Source: Candidatus Lariskella endosymbiont of Epinotia ramella
GTDB lineage: Bacteria; Pseudomonadota; Alphaproteobacteria; Rickettsiales; Midichloriaceae
DNA: 64,000 nucleotides
Direction: 5' to 3'
Assembly: GCF_964019805.1 (NCBI RefSeq)
Contig: NZ_OZ026472.1
Coordinates: forward strand, 310,001-374,000
Part shown: positions 19,045-28,400 of the stretch, one piece after another
How positions within the stretch are numbered: position 1 is the stretch's first letter
How the letters are laid out: every line of letters starts with the position of its first letter
Translations under genes and position numbers: made by a program
Notes under the pieces: generated by a model
Seen by the model: the letters and a program-made list of their open reading frames with translations, nothing else
Told to the model about the DNA's origin: nothing
The model's database searches: none

Positions 19045-20259
19045 TTAAAATCTCCCATCAAATTTGATTATAAAATGAGCCATAGCTTCATTCCAGTTAG
19101 AGATAGGCATGGTCCATTTTTTGGTAATATAATCAATCGTTAGGTATAAAACCTTGAATACCGAATCATCATTTGGGAAAACACGCTTATTTCTTGTAAC
19201 TTTTCTCAACTGACTATTCAGCGATTCTATAGCATTTGTAGTGTAAATTATCTTACGGATACTCTCTGGATATTGCAGAAATATTACAAGATTCTCCCAA
19301 TTATTATACCAGGATTTTGCTATATGTGGATATCGTTTACTCCATTTCTTATCAAAAGATTCTAGGGCAAGATGCGCTTCATCTTCAGTAGCAGAGCTAT
19401 AAATAAGCTTTAAATCTGATGCCAATAATTTTCTGTCTTTATATGATACATACTTCAGGCTATTTCTAATTTGATGTACTATACAAAGCTGATGCTCAGT
19501 TTTGGGATAACTTGCGCATATAGCTTCAGACATACCAGTCAGGTTATCACTACAGGCAATTAATATATCTTTTAATCCTCGATTCTTCAATTCAGTAAAA
19601 TTACTAAGCCAGAATTTAGATCCTTCATTCTCACTTATCCATAATCCTAAAATATCTTTCCGGCCCTGTAAATCTATACCCAGCGCAACATATACTGATT
19701 TATTAATTATCTGTTTATCTTGCCTTACCTTAACTATTAAACAATCAAAATATACTATAGGATATAATGGTTCAAGAGGTCTACTCTGCCAAATTCTAAC
19801 CTCATCAATTACATCATCTGTAACCCTACTAATTAAACTCTCACTAACTTCTGCTCCATATAATTCTTGTAATTGGATCTTGATATCAGACAAACTCATC
19901 CCCTTGGCATACAGAGATATTATCTTTTGATCTAAACCATCTATTCTTGTTTGATTCTTGGAGACAATTACAGGTGCAAATTTACCTTCTCTATCTCGCG
20001 GAATATTTAACTCGATACTGCCATTCTCAGTAATCAAATTCTTATTATAATGACCATTCCTGCAATTCTCAGTTTCAGACCTATCATATTTGTTATAACC
20101 TAAGTGTTCAGACATTTCTGCCTGCAAGGCTCTCTCCAAAATACTCTTCGTTAATTCCTTAATCAATCCATCCTGCTTCAGTACTGTCTTTAAATCCGCT
20201 CCTCCTTCTATCAGTAAATCTATCGCTTCATTTATTTTCTTATTCTTTTCTGTCTTCAT
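19045..20259 (-). CDS. IS256-family (mutator-type) transposase, full length
   Basis: A DDE transposase of 404 residues. The catalytic triad can be placed at D172 (YFDCLIV), D238 (ACSDNLTG) and E345 (NAIESLN), with the family's CIVHQIRNS (CxxH) at about residues 259-262. The N-terminus has the QAEMSEHLGYNKYDR zinc/DNA-binding segment, and ENCRNGHYNK follows. No stop or frameshift interrupts it, so the element could be active or inserted recently. It sits in degraded IS1-family sequence. Confidence 0.95.
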   Translation of the reverse strand: MKTEKNKKINEAIDLLIEGGADLKTVLKQDGLIKELTKSILERALQAEMSEHLGYNKYDRSETENCRNGHYNKNLITENGSIELNIPRDREGKFAPVIVSKNQTRIDGLDQKIISLYAKGMSLSDIKIQLQELYGAEVSESLISRVTDDVIDEVRIWQSRPLEPLYPIVYFDCLIVKVRQDKQIINKSVYVALGIDLQGRKDILGLWISENEGSKFWLSNFTELKNRGLKDILIACSDNLTGMSEAICASYPKTEHQLCIVHQIRNSLKYVSYKDRKLLASDLKLIYSSATEDEAHLALESFDKKWSKRYPHIAKSWYNNWENLVIFLQYPESIRKIIYTTNAIESLNSQLRKVTRNKRVFPNDDSVFKVLYLTIDYITKKWTMPISNWNEAMAHFIIKFDGRF

Positions 20260-20280
20260 TCTAATTACCTATATTCTTTA

Positions 20281-20478
20281 TTAATTCCAAATATAGGCTC
20301 TACTATAATTTACACAATCTTTGATAAAGACTCTCTCTGCCTGCAAGGCTCTCTCCAAAATACTCTTCGTTAATTCCTTAATCAATCCATCCTGCTTCAG
20401 TACTGTCTTTAAATCCGCTCCTCCTTCTATCAGTAAGTCTATCGCTTCATTTATTTTCTTATTCTTTTCTGTCTTCAT
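20281..20478 (-). pseudogene. duplicated 5' end of the IS256-family transposase gene
   Basis: The first 48 residues are identical to the intact transposase (MKTEKNKKINEAIDLL ...), after which the frame runs into the internal terminal repeat and ends at 65 codons. It arose from the 219-bp tandem duplication within the element and is not expected to make a functional protein. A truncated N-terminal product could in principle be made and interfere with transposase, but nothing here shows that. Confidence 0.85.
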
Positions 20479-20605
20479 TCTAATTACCTATATTCTTTAT
20501 TAATTCCAAATATAGGCTCTACTATAATTTACACAATCTTTGATAAAGACTCAAATTGGCAAGTATGTGTCTTTTAACTGATCGCTGTATGCTTTCGCTA
20601 ATGGC

Positions 20606-21370
20606 TTAGTTTGCCAAATTTAATATCATGCCGTCATATGCAGGTTCTACATTTTTTGGCAATAAAGATGCAAGTTCATTGTACTCAACTTCATGTCCCA
20701 TGTGAGTTATTATAGCATGTCTTGGCTGCACTCTATCAATCCAGCGCAGAGCTTTCTCAACATTGCAGTGAGTGGGCGACTTACAATACCTTATGCAGCC
20801 TATTATCCAAGTGTGAACTCCCTCAATAGATGAGAAAGCATCGTCACTAAGTTCGTTTACGTCTGTAGAATACATAAAATTCCCTATTCTAAAGCCATGT
20901 GAGACAGATTCGCCGTGAGTTTGCAAAATTGGAGTAACACTTACTCCTGCTGCTGAGAATGATTCATGATTGAATATATTAATAGACATTTTCTTATTGT
21001 AAAATCGAGTAACATGTTCAAATAAGTAACGAAATTTCAATTTTAAAGTGTGAGCGACTAATTCGGTTGCAAAAACTGGTATAGTCTCATCATCATTGAC
21101 CATAGTTTTGATATCATCCGCTCCTCCTATGTGATCCGCATGGTCGTGAGTGTATAGTACTGCATCTGGTTTAGGTATGCCATACCTTAATGCTTGTTGT
21201 CGAAAATCTGGGGATGTATCTATGATAATAATCTTTCCATTAACATTTAGAAGAATTGAAGAACGAAGTCTTTTATTTTTCTCATCAGCAGAACTGCATA
21301 CTGAACAATTGCAGGAAACCTGAGGTACACCAGTAGAAGAACCACATCCTAACACAGTTACTTGTAACAT
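20606..21370 (-). CDS. PhnP-like MBL-fold metal-dependent hydrolase
   Basis: A metallo-beta-lactamase-fold phosphodiesterase-like protein of 254 residues. The metal-binding motif THDHADHIGG lies near residue 75 and a later ITHMGH near 221. An N-terminal GCGSSTGVPQ glycine loop is followed by CNCSVC, a cysteine cluster typical of the PhnP subgroup. PhnP proper hydrolyses cyclic phosphate in phosphonate breakdown, but without other phn genes a different phosphodiester or tRNase-Z-like substrate is just as likely. The gene begins at a convincing ATG and lies alone between the insertion sequence and dapD. Confidence 0.9.
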   Translation of the reverse strand: MLQVTVLGCGSSTGVPQVSCNCSVCSSADEKNKRLRSSILLNVNGKIIIIDTSPDFRQQALRYGIPKPDAVLYTHDHADHIGGADDIKTMVNDDETIPVFATELVAHTLKLKFRYLFEHVTRFYNKKMSINIFNHESFSAAGVSVTPILQTHGESVSHGFRIGNFMYSTDVNELSDDAFSSIEGVHTWIIGCIRYCKSPTHCNVEKALRWIDRVQPRHAIITHMGHEVEYNELASLLPKNVEPAYDGMILNLAN

Positions 21371-21478
21371 ATCGATATTAATATTTGAAATTAAGTTGCT
21401 ATAAGCAAGATTTGAATCTAGGAGCTTCAGTTTCTTATGTGGCAGTCACTTATTTCGACTACTCTCATATTATCAGAG

Positions 21479-21652
21479 GTATATGGCGCTGCCAGCAAAG
21501 TCATTGTACAGGACTTTTTTCCTAATTTTCCATATTGTTTCGTTAATTTTTTGTAAATATGTAAAGAGTATTAGGAGTAGAAATTAACTTGCACTCTAAA
21601 AAGCTATGACATCAAAACCTTAGCACAAAGCATTTTTCTAGCAGTATCATAC
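21479..21652 (+). repeat. R1 interspersed repeat
   Basis: A near full-length R1: TATATGGCGCTGCCAGCAAAG at the left, TTTTCCATATTGTTTCGTTA and GCACTCTAAAAAGC inside, and TAGCAGTATCATA at the right. It occupies the gap between the PhnP-like gene and dapD. A fragment of the inner R3 block (CATATTATCAGAGGTATATG) precedes it. Confidence 0.7.
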
Positions 21653-21721
21653 TAAACAGCAAAGATTTTTAAAATGTCTAGACTCTATTCTTTGGAGAAT
21701 AATCGTAAAGAGTTATACTTT

Positions 21722-22546
21722 TTAAGCGCGAAGCAGCTCATTTATTCCTACCTTGCTCCTTGTTACAGCATCAACTGATTTAACTATAACGGCGCACATA
21801 GTAGCAGAATCTGGCGCTATACCAGACACAACTACTGATCCACGTGGGATTACACCGTAAAAAATTTCTTTTGTTTCTCTGTTATATATTTTTGTTGAAG
21901 AAGTTATAGAGACGCCGGAGCCAACTACCGCATCTTGTTCAACTAAAACACCTTCTGCAATAATGCTGCCTGTGCCTATGAAAACATTATCTTCTATTAT
22001 TACAGGTCTTGTATTTAAAGGTTCAAGCACGCCACCCAGAACTACACTAGATGAGATATGGCAGCTACTTCCGACATGCACGCAGCTTCCAACTGTCGCA
22101 AAACTATCTATCATTGTGCTGCTACCAATCCTAGCTCCTATATTAATAAAAGACGGCATGAGCACTGTATTCTGTTCTATGTATGCACCATATCTGACAA
22201 TTGAACCTGGTACAGCTCTGATGCCAGAAGAAATAAATGCGTTTGAGCCCCAGTTTTGAAATTTTAGTGGTATCTTATCAAATGCACTGCTAAATAAGCT
22301 TTGCTGCATCAACTCATTCTCTCGTATTAAAAAAAATAGCAGTATAGCTTTCTTGAGCCACTGATTTATCTCCCAAACTCCATTTATTAGTTCGCAAACT
22401 TTTAGAGAGCCAGAATCAAGTCCTGATATTGCCTCTTCTATCGCAATCACAGACTCTTGCATTTGTGATGCAGCAGCTTTAAGTAATTTTCTATCATCCC
22501 AAGCTTTTTCTATTTTTAACTGCATTGCAGTATTATTTTCAATCAT
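21722..22546 (-). CDS. dapD: 2,3,4,5-tetrahydropyridine-2,6-dicarboxylate N-succinyltransferase
   Basis: DapD transfers succinyl from succinyl-CoA to tetrahydrodipicolinate on the way to meso-diaminopimelate and lysine, so it supplies peptidoglycan precursor. The 274-residue protein has an N-terminal helical domain and a C-terminal left-handed beta-helix of hexapeptide repeats (VPGSIVRYGAYIEQNTVL, INIGARIGSSTMID, SCHISSSVVLGG, VFIGTGSIIAEGVL). FQNWGSNAFISSGIRAVPG precedes the helix. It lies 17 bases after the RMD1-family gene on the same strand. ATGs at 22546 and 22525 are both possible starts. Confidence 0.95.
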   Translation of the reverse strand: MIENNTAMQLKIEKAWDDRKLLKAAASQMQESVIAIEEAISGLDSGSLKVCELINGVWEINQWLKKAILLFFLIRENELMQQSLFSSAFDKIPLKFQNWGSNAFISSGIRAVPGSIVRYGAYIEQNTVLMPSFINIGARIGSSTMIDSFATVGSCVHVGSSCHISSSVVLGGVLEPLNTRPVIIEDNVFIGTGSIIAEGVLVEQDAVVGSGVSITSSTKIYNRETKEIFYGVIPRGSVVVSGIAPDSATMCAVIVKSVDAVTRSKVGINELLRA

Positions 22547-22563
22547 TAAACAGTATGTGAATA

Positions 22564-23391
22564 TTAAATTATATGCAAAAGGTCTTTCAATATGAGAAAA
22601 ACCACTTCTATAAAAATTAATGCAACAATTGTTAGTTCCACCCTTGTTGAGTGTATATGATGTAGTTTAGTGGATAATATCTCATAAAGCTCATGTATTA
22701 TATCAAGGCGTGTATTCAAGATTTCTATGCGTTGCTTAATGTCAAGAAAATCCATAGACATGATGTAGTACGGCTCATATTTTGGTCTTCGCCAGAAGAA
22801 ATCTGGAGTATCAAGTATGTCGCTATTTAGATTAATAAAGTTACGCTCGACAAAGAGTATGCCTATTTTTCTGGCAAGCTCTCTTCGCGATAGAGATATT
22901 TTTCCAGTTCTTACTAATTCCTCAGGAATTTTATTATTTTCATGGATTGTTCTCTCAACTGAATTTTCGAAAGCACTTAGCTTCACTGATTGAGAAAAGC
23001 CATAAGAGAAGGAGAGCTTAATTTGTGCGTCTGCACTTTCCAGCATAATGGTGTCGTTTTCTTCATCAACATATGTCTCGTTCTGTGAGCCTACAACATA
23101 ATAACACCTATCTGTTATATATTCTGAAAGAGGATCACGAAGAAATTGTGAAATCTTTTCAAGAAATTTCTCTTCAGCGCTTTGTTCTAGACCCCACAAT
23201 ATAACGCAGCCATAGCTAAAGACAAAGACATCTCCACCTTGCTTATCGCCAGCTATAAAACCGAGATGATCGAGCTCAATGTGCAGCACGTCATCTCCGT
23301 ATATTTTATGAACACAGCTGATTTTTGTTAGAAACTCAGAGATTAAAGGAAGATCATATAGCCTTCCGGCGCAATACGAAGTGCACTCCAT
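22564..23391 (-). CDS. RMD1/YagE (DUF155) family membrane-anchored protein
   Basis: The DUF155 family is widespread in alphaproteobacteria and mitochondria; the yeast and human homologues act in mitochondrial translation and morphology, while the bacterial role is unknown. In this 275-residue protein the conserved core includes VFVFSYGCVILWGL near residue 75 and DILDTPDFFWRRPKYEPYYIMSMDFLDIKQRIEILNTRLDII near 192-235. A C-terminal hydrophobic helix (VELTIVALIFIEVVFLIL) anchors it in the membrane. It is the upstream partner of dapD. Confidence 0.88.
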   Translation of the reverse strand: MECTSYCAGRLYDLPLISEFLTKISCVHKIYGDDVLHIELDHLGFIAGDKQGGDVFVFSYGCVILWGLEQSAEEKFLEKISQFLRDPLSEYITDRCYYVVGSQNETYVDEENDTIMLESADAQIKLSFSYGFSQSVKLSAFENSVERTIHENNKIPEELVRTGKISLSRRELARKIGILFVERNFINLNSDILDTPDFFWRRPKYEPYYIMSMDFLDIKQRIEILNTRLDIIHELYEILSTKLHHIHSTRVELTIVALIFIEVVFLILKDLLHII

Positions 23392-23980
23392 ATGGGTTAT
23401 TTATTATGAATACATTTTTGATAAATCTACATCAGATTTTTATAACTTGCAATATTGCATATTTTTTGCATTTAGCATACACGTAAAACATATTATGATA
23501 CTTATAAATTTCTTATAATATATCTATGCATTAAATATATTATAAGATAATTTTAAAAGGAAAGGGGCTGAAGAAATGCAGTATTATGCTGAAAATGCTG
23601 AGGAATTTTTATCGCAAGTTGGGTGTTAACTCTGCTATTTAAGGCAACATGGTAGAACTAGAGTTTAATATTTTTTTAATTATTATTTTTTTCAGCTATA
23701 TATAACTAAAGTATATTGATATCAAATTATATATTATCATTACCTTTACAATTTTGAAGTAGCAGGATAAACATTATACTTTGTCTCTATAGCATTTGTT
23801 GACTTATTACTACGCGCGTTATTACAGAGCTGTTACATAATTCTTCTTTAAGTGATTATATGAAATTGTTATGTTGTTTATAGCATGAAATAACAAGATA
23901 GTGCTCCTTTTGAAGCAACGAGAACAAATTTGATTATAACAACCAATTAACACTTATTACAAATATATTTACTTTAAAAG
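23392..23980. other. intergenic region between the RMD1-family gene and queC
   Basis: The two flanking genes diverge, so promoters for both should lie here. Apart from the 17-codon frame at 23576 I see no gene and none of the interspersed repeats common elsewhere in the window. The region is AT-rich with several TATAAT-like tracts (for example TATTATAAGATAAT near 23539), too many to assign a promoter. Confidence 0.4.
23576..23629 (+). CDS. possible 17-residue peptide
   Basis: A short frame (MQYYAENAEEFLSQVGC) is preceded by AAAAGGAAAGGGGCTG, a stronger ribosome-binding sequence than most genes here have. It ends in TAA. It could be a leader peptide or the preserved start of a lost gene. No homology is recognised and it is far too short for a firm call. 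Confidence 0.25.
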   Translation: MQYYAENAEEFLSQVGC

Positions 23981-24658
23981 ATGAATAATAAAAAAGCTGT
24001 AATTCTTGCAAGTGGAGGTGTAGATTCCTCAACGCTGTTAAAGTACGCAGAAAATCTGGGATATGAAATATATGTTTTGAGCTTTAATTATGGACAAAGG
24101 CATAATATAGAGCTAAGCTTTTTAAGTGAATTTCTAAAGACAATAAAAGTCAAAGAACATAAAACAGCAGAAATAGATTTAAGGATTTTTGGGGGCTCTG
24201 CGTTAACTGATAATATCAAAGTACCAAATTACGAAGACTTAACAGATAGTGTTCCAATTACATATGTACCAGCACGAAATACTATATTTTTATCTTATGC
24301 TTTGTCATATGCAGAAGTTGTAAGAGCACAGGATATATTTATAGGAATATATTCTGCTGGGTATGTCGATTATCCAGATTGCAAGCCAGAATTCGTGGCA
24401 AAATTTAATGACTTTACCAAAACTGCGATTAAACAAGATCTTCGTGTATCTGCAGTAGCGCCTTTTATAAATTTTACAAAAACAGAAATTGTGAAGCTTG
24501 GGTTAGATCTAGGAGTGGATTATGGAAAAACTTTAAGCTGTTATAACCCTTCCGTTGCAGGGAAAGCTTGTGGTAAGTGTTCTTCATGTTTTTTTAGATT
24601 GAAGGCTTTTGCAGAAGCTGGTGCAAAAGATCCTGCATTATATCAAAATGTTACCTAA
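23981..24658 (+). CDS. queC: 7-cyano-7-deazaguanine synthase
   Basis: QueC makes preQ0 from 7-carboxy-7-deazaguanine, ammonia and ATP, a step in queuosine tRNA modification. The PP-loop ASGGVDSSTLL lies at residues 10-20 and FNYGQRHNIE near 40. The AVAPFINFTKTEIVKLG segment and the C-terminal zinc site (SCYNPSVAGKACGKCSSCFFR) complete the family picture. At 225 residues it is full length. No other que gene is in the window. Confidence 0.96.
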   Translation: MNNKKAVILASGGVDSSTLLKYAENLGYEIYVLSFNYGQRHNIELSFLSEFLKTIKVKEHKTAEIDLRIFGGSALTDNIKVPNYEDLTDSVPITYVPARNTIFLSYALSYAEVVRAQDIFIGIYSAGYVDYPDCKPEFVAKFNDFTKTAIKQDLRVSAVAPFINFTKTEIVKLGLDLGVDYGKTLSCYNPSVAGKACGKCSSCFFRLKAFAEAGAKDPALYQNVT

Positions 24659-24681
24659 TTTGATATTGCTAAGGTGATCAC

Positions 24682-25454
24682 TTCGTCATACTTTTCAAAA
24701 TTAGCGTATTGTGAGAATGCTCTTTATATATTTCGTTAACATACTTTGCATACCATTCTTTCTAGCTCTTTTTGAAGTATACATTCGTATTAGGCACTGC
24801 CAGCAAAGCCACTTTCACAGACTCCTTTGGCATGATTTTCCATATATTTCTTTGCAAATAATAAATACATATATAATTATTTTGACTCGGAAATTCAATT
24901 TGCACTCTAAAAAATTATGCTCTTAAAATCCGCGCGTGCGCTCATAAAGGCAGTACCTAATTGAATGCCAACTTTTCATTTACCTGCAATATACATTCTT
25001 TTTCATTATCTATAAATATTTGCAAGACTAAAAGAAGAACATGAATAATATTTTTAGTAAATTGGTATTGAAATCGCATAAACAGATTATGGGAAGAAAA
25101 GATTATGCGTTATTGCATAAAGCGAATAGAGAATCAATCTGCGCAATTTTTAGTTGAGATAAATTTGCTATAAAACTTATAGTATTTAGATAATAAATGT
25201 ATGGTATATTTCATATGCATATATTGCAAAACATTTGTTATTTTTACAGTAATATCTATGCATTGCAGCAAAATTGCCTAGTTTTTTTTATATGGAGTAT
25301 AAGCTCGATAGATGTTGCTTAGCTTTTTCTTTGCGCCTTAATGAATAATTTTTATACAACTTTATGTTGTAATAACATCTGTACACAGCCCTTAATATAT
25401 TATACGATTACTAGTATCACTGTTGAAGAATGATTAAGCAATGTGTAGGAGATT
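24682..25454. repeat. R3/R1 repeat cluster followed by a gene-free stretch
   Basis: An R3 terminus (CGTCATACTTTTCAAAATTA, about 24685) is followed by R1 at about 24790-24957 (TAGGCACTGCCAGCAAAGCC to AAAGGCAGTACC), then the inner R3 block (CCAACTTTTCATTTACCTGC, 24969). From about 25000 to 25440 I see nothing recognisable. This interval holds the promoter of the large gene at 25461. Confidence 0.6.
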
Positions 25455-25460
25455 TTGTTT

Positions 25461-28400
25461 ATGCCTGAAGTAAATGCAGATAGATTAGGATCTAATAAAG
25501 AGACAACAATGCGCAATGTGGAGGAATATGCTAAGAAGATTTTGCCACATGCATTATCTAATGAAGTAAGCAGTGATATTCAAGCAGAGTTTAATAAATT
25601 GTTTGATAGCTTATTAGAGAAAGCTGCCTCTGCGATAGATAATAAGAGATATTCAGATGCGATAGATATATTAGAAGAAGCAAAGGATGCTGCATGTGGA
25701 ATTAAATGGGTTAAGCTGAAAGATTCTCAGCATCATGATGGAAGTGTTGACCTTATACGTGATGCTACAATGCAGGAACATGTATCGCAAGATGCTGCAG
25801 CACAAGAACATGTAATGAAACTTGTTCGCTGTGTTTCATTGCTTCGCAGTGCAGAAGAGGTAATGAAGACTACTGCGCGTGGCGCGCAAGCAGTGGAGAA
25901 GTCACATTTCATAGAGTCTGATATATCACATAATATTTCAAAATTATCTAGAAGCAAAAAGAGAGATAGCAGAGTTGAAGAACAAGAGGATGATTCAAAA
26001 TCAGAGAGTCAAAAGGGTAAACAAGGTGTACGTGAAACTGAGATATTTAAATGTAATAAAGTTTTAGTAGAAGCAATTCAAGATAGCGTTTCCCAAAAAA
26101 TAAATGGTGGATACTCTTTTGAAGAGCAAGACTACATAGCATCCTTAAGACATGCGATAAAGGTTGAAAGTGGTGTGAAAAATAAGAACTCAAAAATGGA
26201 TTGGACAAGAAATAATGTATCTATCCAAGATCAGCAATACCATACTACGACTCTCACAAAGCAAAACGACAGAGATGGTATTCCAGTCATCATTTCAGAA
26301 TCCAGTATAATGATGCTAGGGTTTACTAGAGCCCAAGTTGAAGCTTATAGAAAAATACACGAATCACATGGGAAAAAGATTAGTCTTAAAGATCCTAATA
26401 CTGGGAATCATAAAGATGATGTGGAGTATAAGAATGCGCTTGAAATCATTAGTCATTACAATAAAATGAGTGCTAAGCAGCGTAAAATAATAAGTAACGC
26501 TGCTGCTGAGCATGTAATGAACCAAGATAGAGTAGTTCCATCTTGCAGTGATGGGATAGATTGTATAAAAAATCCAAGACTTGATGTAATAGTCGCTCAC
26601 CAAGAATTTAGAGCGCCAAATAAGCCGCCTGAGGTCAAATCCTCTGAGATTGGGCATTCTTATTCTATAGATGGACTTAATGAAACATTAAAAGTTACAG
26701 CTAGTAAAGTATTTACTAAAGATACTAGAGAGAGATTTAAAAGCTTTTTTAGTGGGCAACAACCTATTAATAGCAGGATGGAACAACTAAAAGGGTTCTT
26801 TGCTGATGGACAAAAGCTTAATATCACTATACTTGGTGAGCCTAGGTTGAAGCTTGGTTTAGTGAATCTTTTTAGCAAGAATCGTCTTGTTTATAATGCA
26901 GTAAATAGTTATAGCAAAATTGATTCGAGCGTCTCTGTGGATGCTGCATCTATGAAATCTGGCGACTTTAGTGATCTAGAAAACGCGATTAAAAAAGTAG
27001 GACACTTTATAGGAAAGGATTGTATAAAGAAATCAGAAACATTAAAGAAAGAAGTTAAAAGCTTAACTAATAAGGCGCATAAAATGCCAGTGGGTTCTCC
27101 TGAACGTCTGGAAGTAGAGTCACAAATACAGCGTGTACATGAAAGAGAGAGAAATCTGCATGATATAAAAAAAATTGCAGGATGTATAGCGTCTAACACA
27201 AATGCGAATCATCTAAGAGATGCTATTGCTTTGTGTAATAATTTGACTGGTTTGGATAACGAAGTTGTTAGTAAAATAGAGCTGGCTCAGATGCTTGAAG
27301 CAATAAGACTTATAAAAAGAATGTCTTCTGGTGGCATAGATAAATCCACAAGGGCTCAGGAATTAATAGCACTGCGTCCTATGGTTATGGAGGCAGTAAA
27401 TAGAGTGCACGCTAAGCTTGGCACTAAAGCAGTAGAAGCTACAAATGATGTAATTAATATCACAACTAGTGCAATGGTAGGACGCACTGCTTTGCTTTCT
27501 TTGAGGTCTGCTCAAAAATCAGTCTCTGTTGCACTTGGCTTAAGCCAAATGAATGCATCTGAAGCTGAAATGATTAAGAAAAATTGTAAATCACACTTGG
27601 CTGGTGGGCATACGAAGCATGCAGTTGCTTCTATGGGAATGAAAGGTGTGCAAGGAATAGATAAAAAGGATGTGAAAGGAATTCTTAAGAAAGCAGATCC
27701 AATTTATGCGGCTGTCGTAGATAAAGATAACACAAGCAGAACAATAAAAAATCAAAATAAAGTAATAAGAATTGGCATTAAGCTGTTTAATAAAGCAAAA
27801 AGTTTTGTAAAATGGGTTAGAGGAAGCCATTCTATCCTTGGCGTATTGCTCAAAATAGCGCTTGCCATTGTGATAATTCCAGTCAAGTTTATAATTGATA
27901 CTTCTGTTGAGATATACAGCTCGATAAATGACTGGATGAAGGGTGAGCGGAGATCATATTATAAGAAAGATACTAAACATTTTGTATGTATGATTACACC
28001 TCAATCTGAGGAAGTAAAAATCGTGACGCGAGAGCGTGAGTCGCAGCAAGCAGGTCTAGAACAGGGACGCTCTGATGAAGTGAAAGCGCTAAAGCGTAGT
28101 GATTCAATGCCTAATCTACAAGGATATCCAGAAGAAAAGAATCCTTTTGCAGAGAATGTTAGCTTAAAGCGCAGCAGTTCTATGCATAACTTGCAAGATT
28201 ATCCGGAAGAAAAGAATCCTTTTGTAGATGGTGCAAATCAAGAGCGTAGCAATTCTGTAAGTAGCCTCAAAACACAAGAGTATCCAGAAGAAAAAAATCC
28301 TTTTGTGGAAAGTACAAATCAAAAGCGTAATAATTCTGCTGCTAGTCTCAAAGTGCAAGGAGGTCCTGAGAAGAAGGATTCATTTGCAGATAAAAATACT

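Larger units (their letters stand above)
19007..20552 (-). mobile_element. IS256-family insertion sequence with 8-bp target duplication and a partly duplicated end
   Basis: The left inverted repeat at about 19007-19043 (GGGTCTTTCTCATTGATTGT ...) matches the right one at about 20515-20552 read in reverse (GAGTCTTTATCAAAGATTGT ...). The element is flanked by identical AAATTGGC at 18999-19006 and 20553-20560, the 8-bp duplication expected for the family. Its right end carries a 219-bp tandem duplication (20117-20335 versus 20336-20552) that repeats the first 48 codons of the transposase and the terminal repeat, with one visible base difference (AGTAAATC versus AGTAAGTC). Internal terminal-repeat copy: 20296-20333. 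Confidence 0.9.

Noticed and set aside
21400-21440. Possible tRNA T-arm (GATTTGAATCTAGG)
   Set aside because: No acceptor or anticodon stem can be formed around it on either strand.
25455-25460. TTG start for the effector-like protein
   Set aside because: The ATG at 25461 has the better Shine-Dalgarno spacing.
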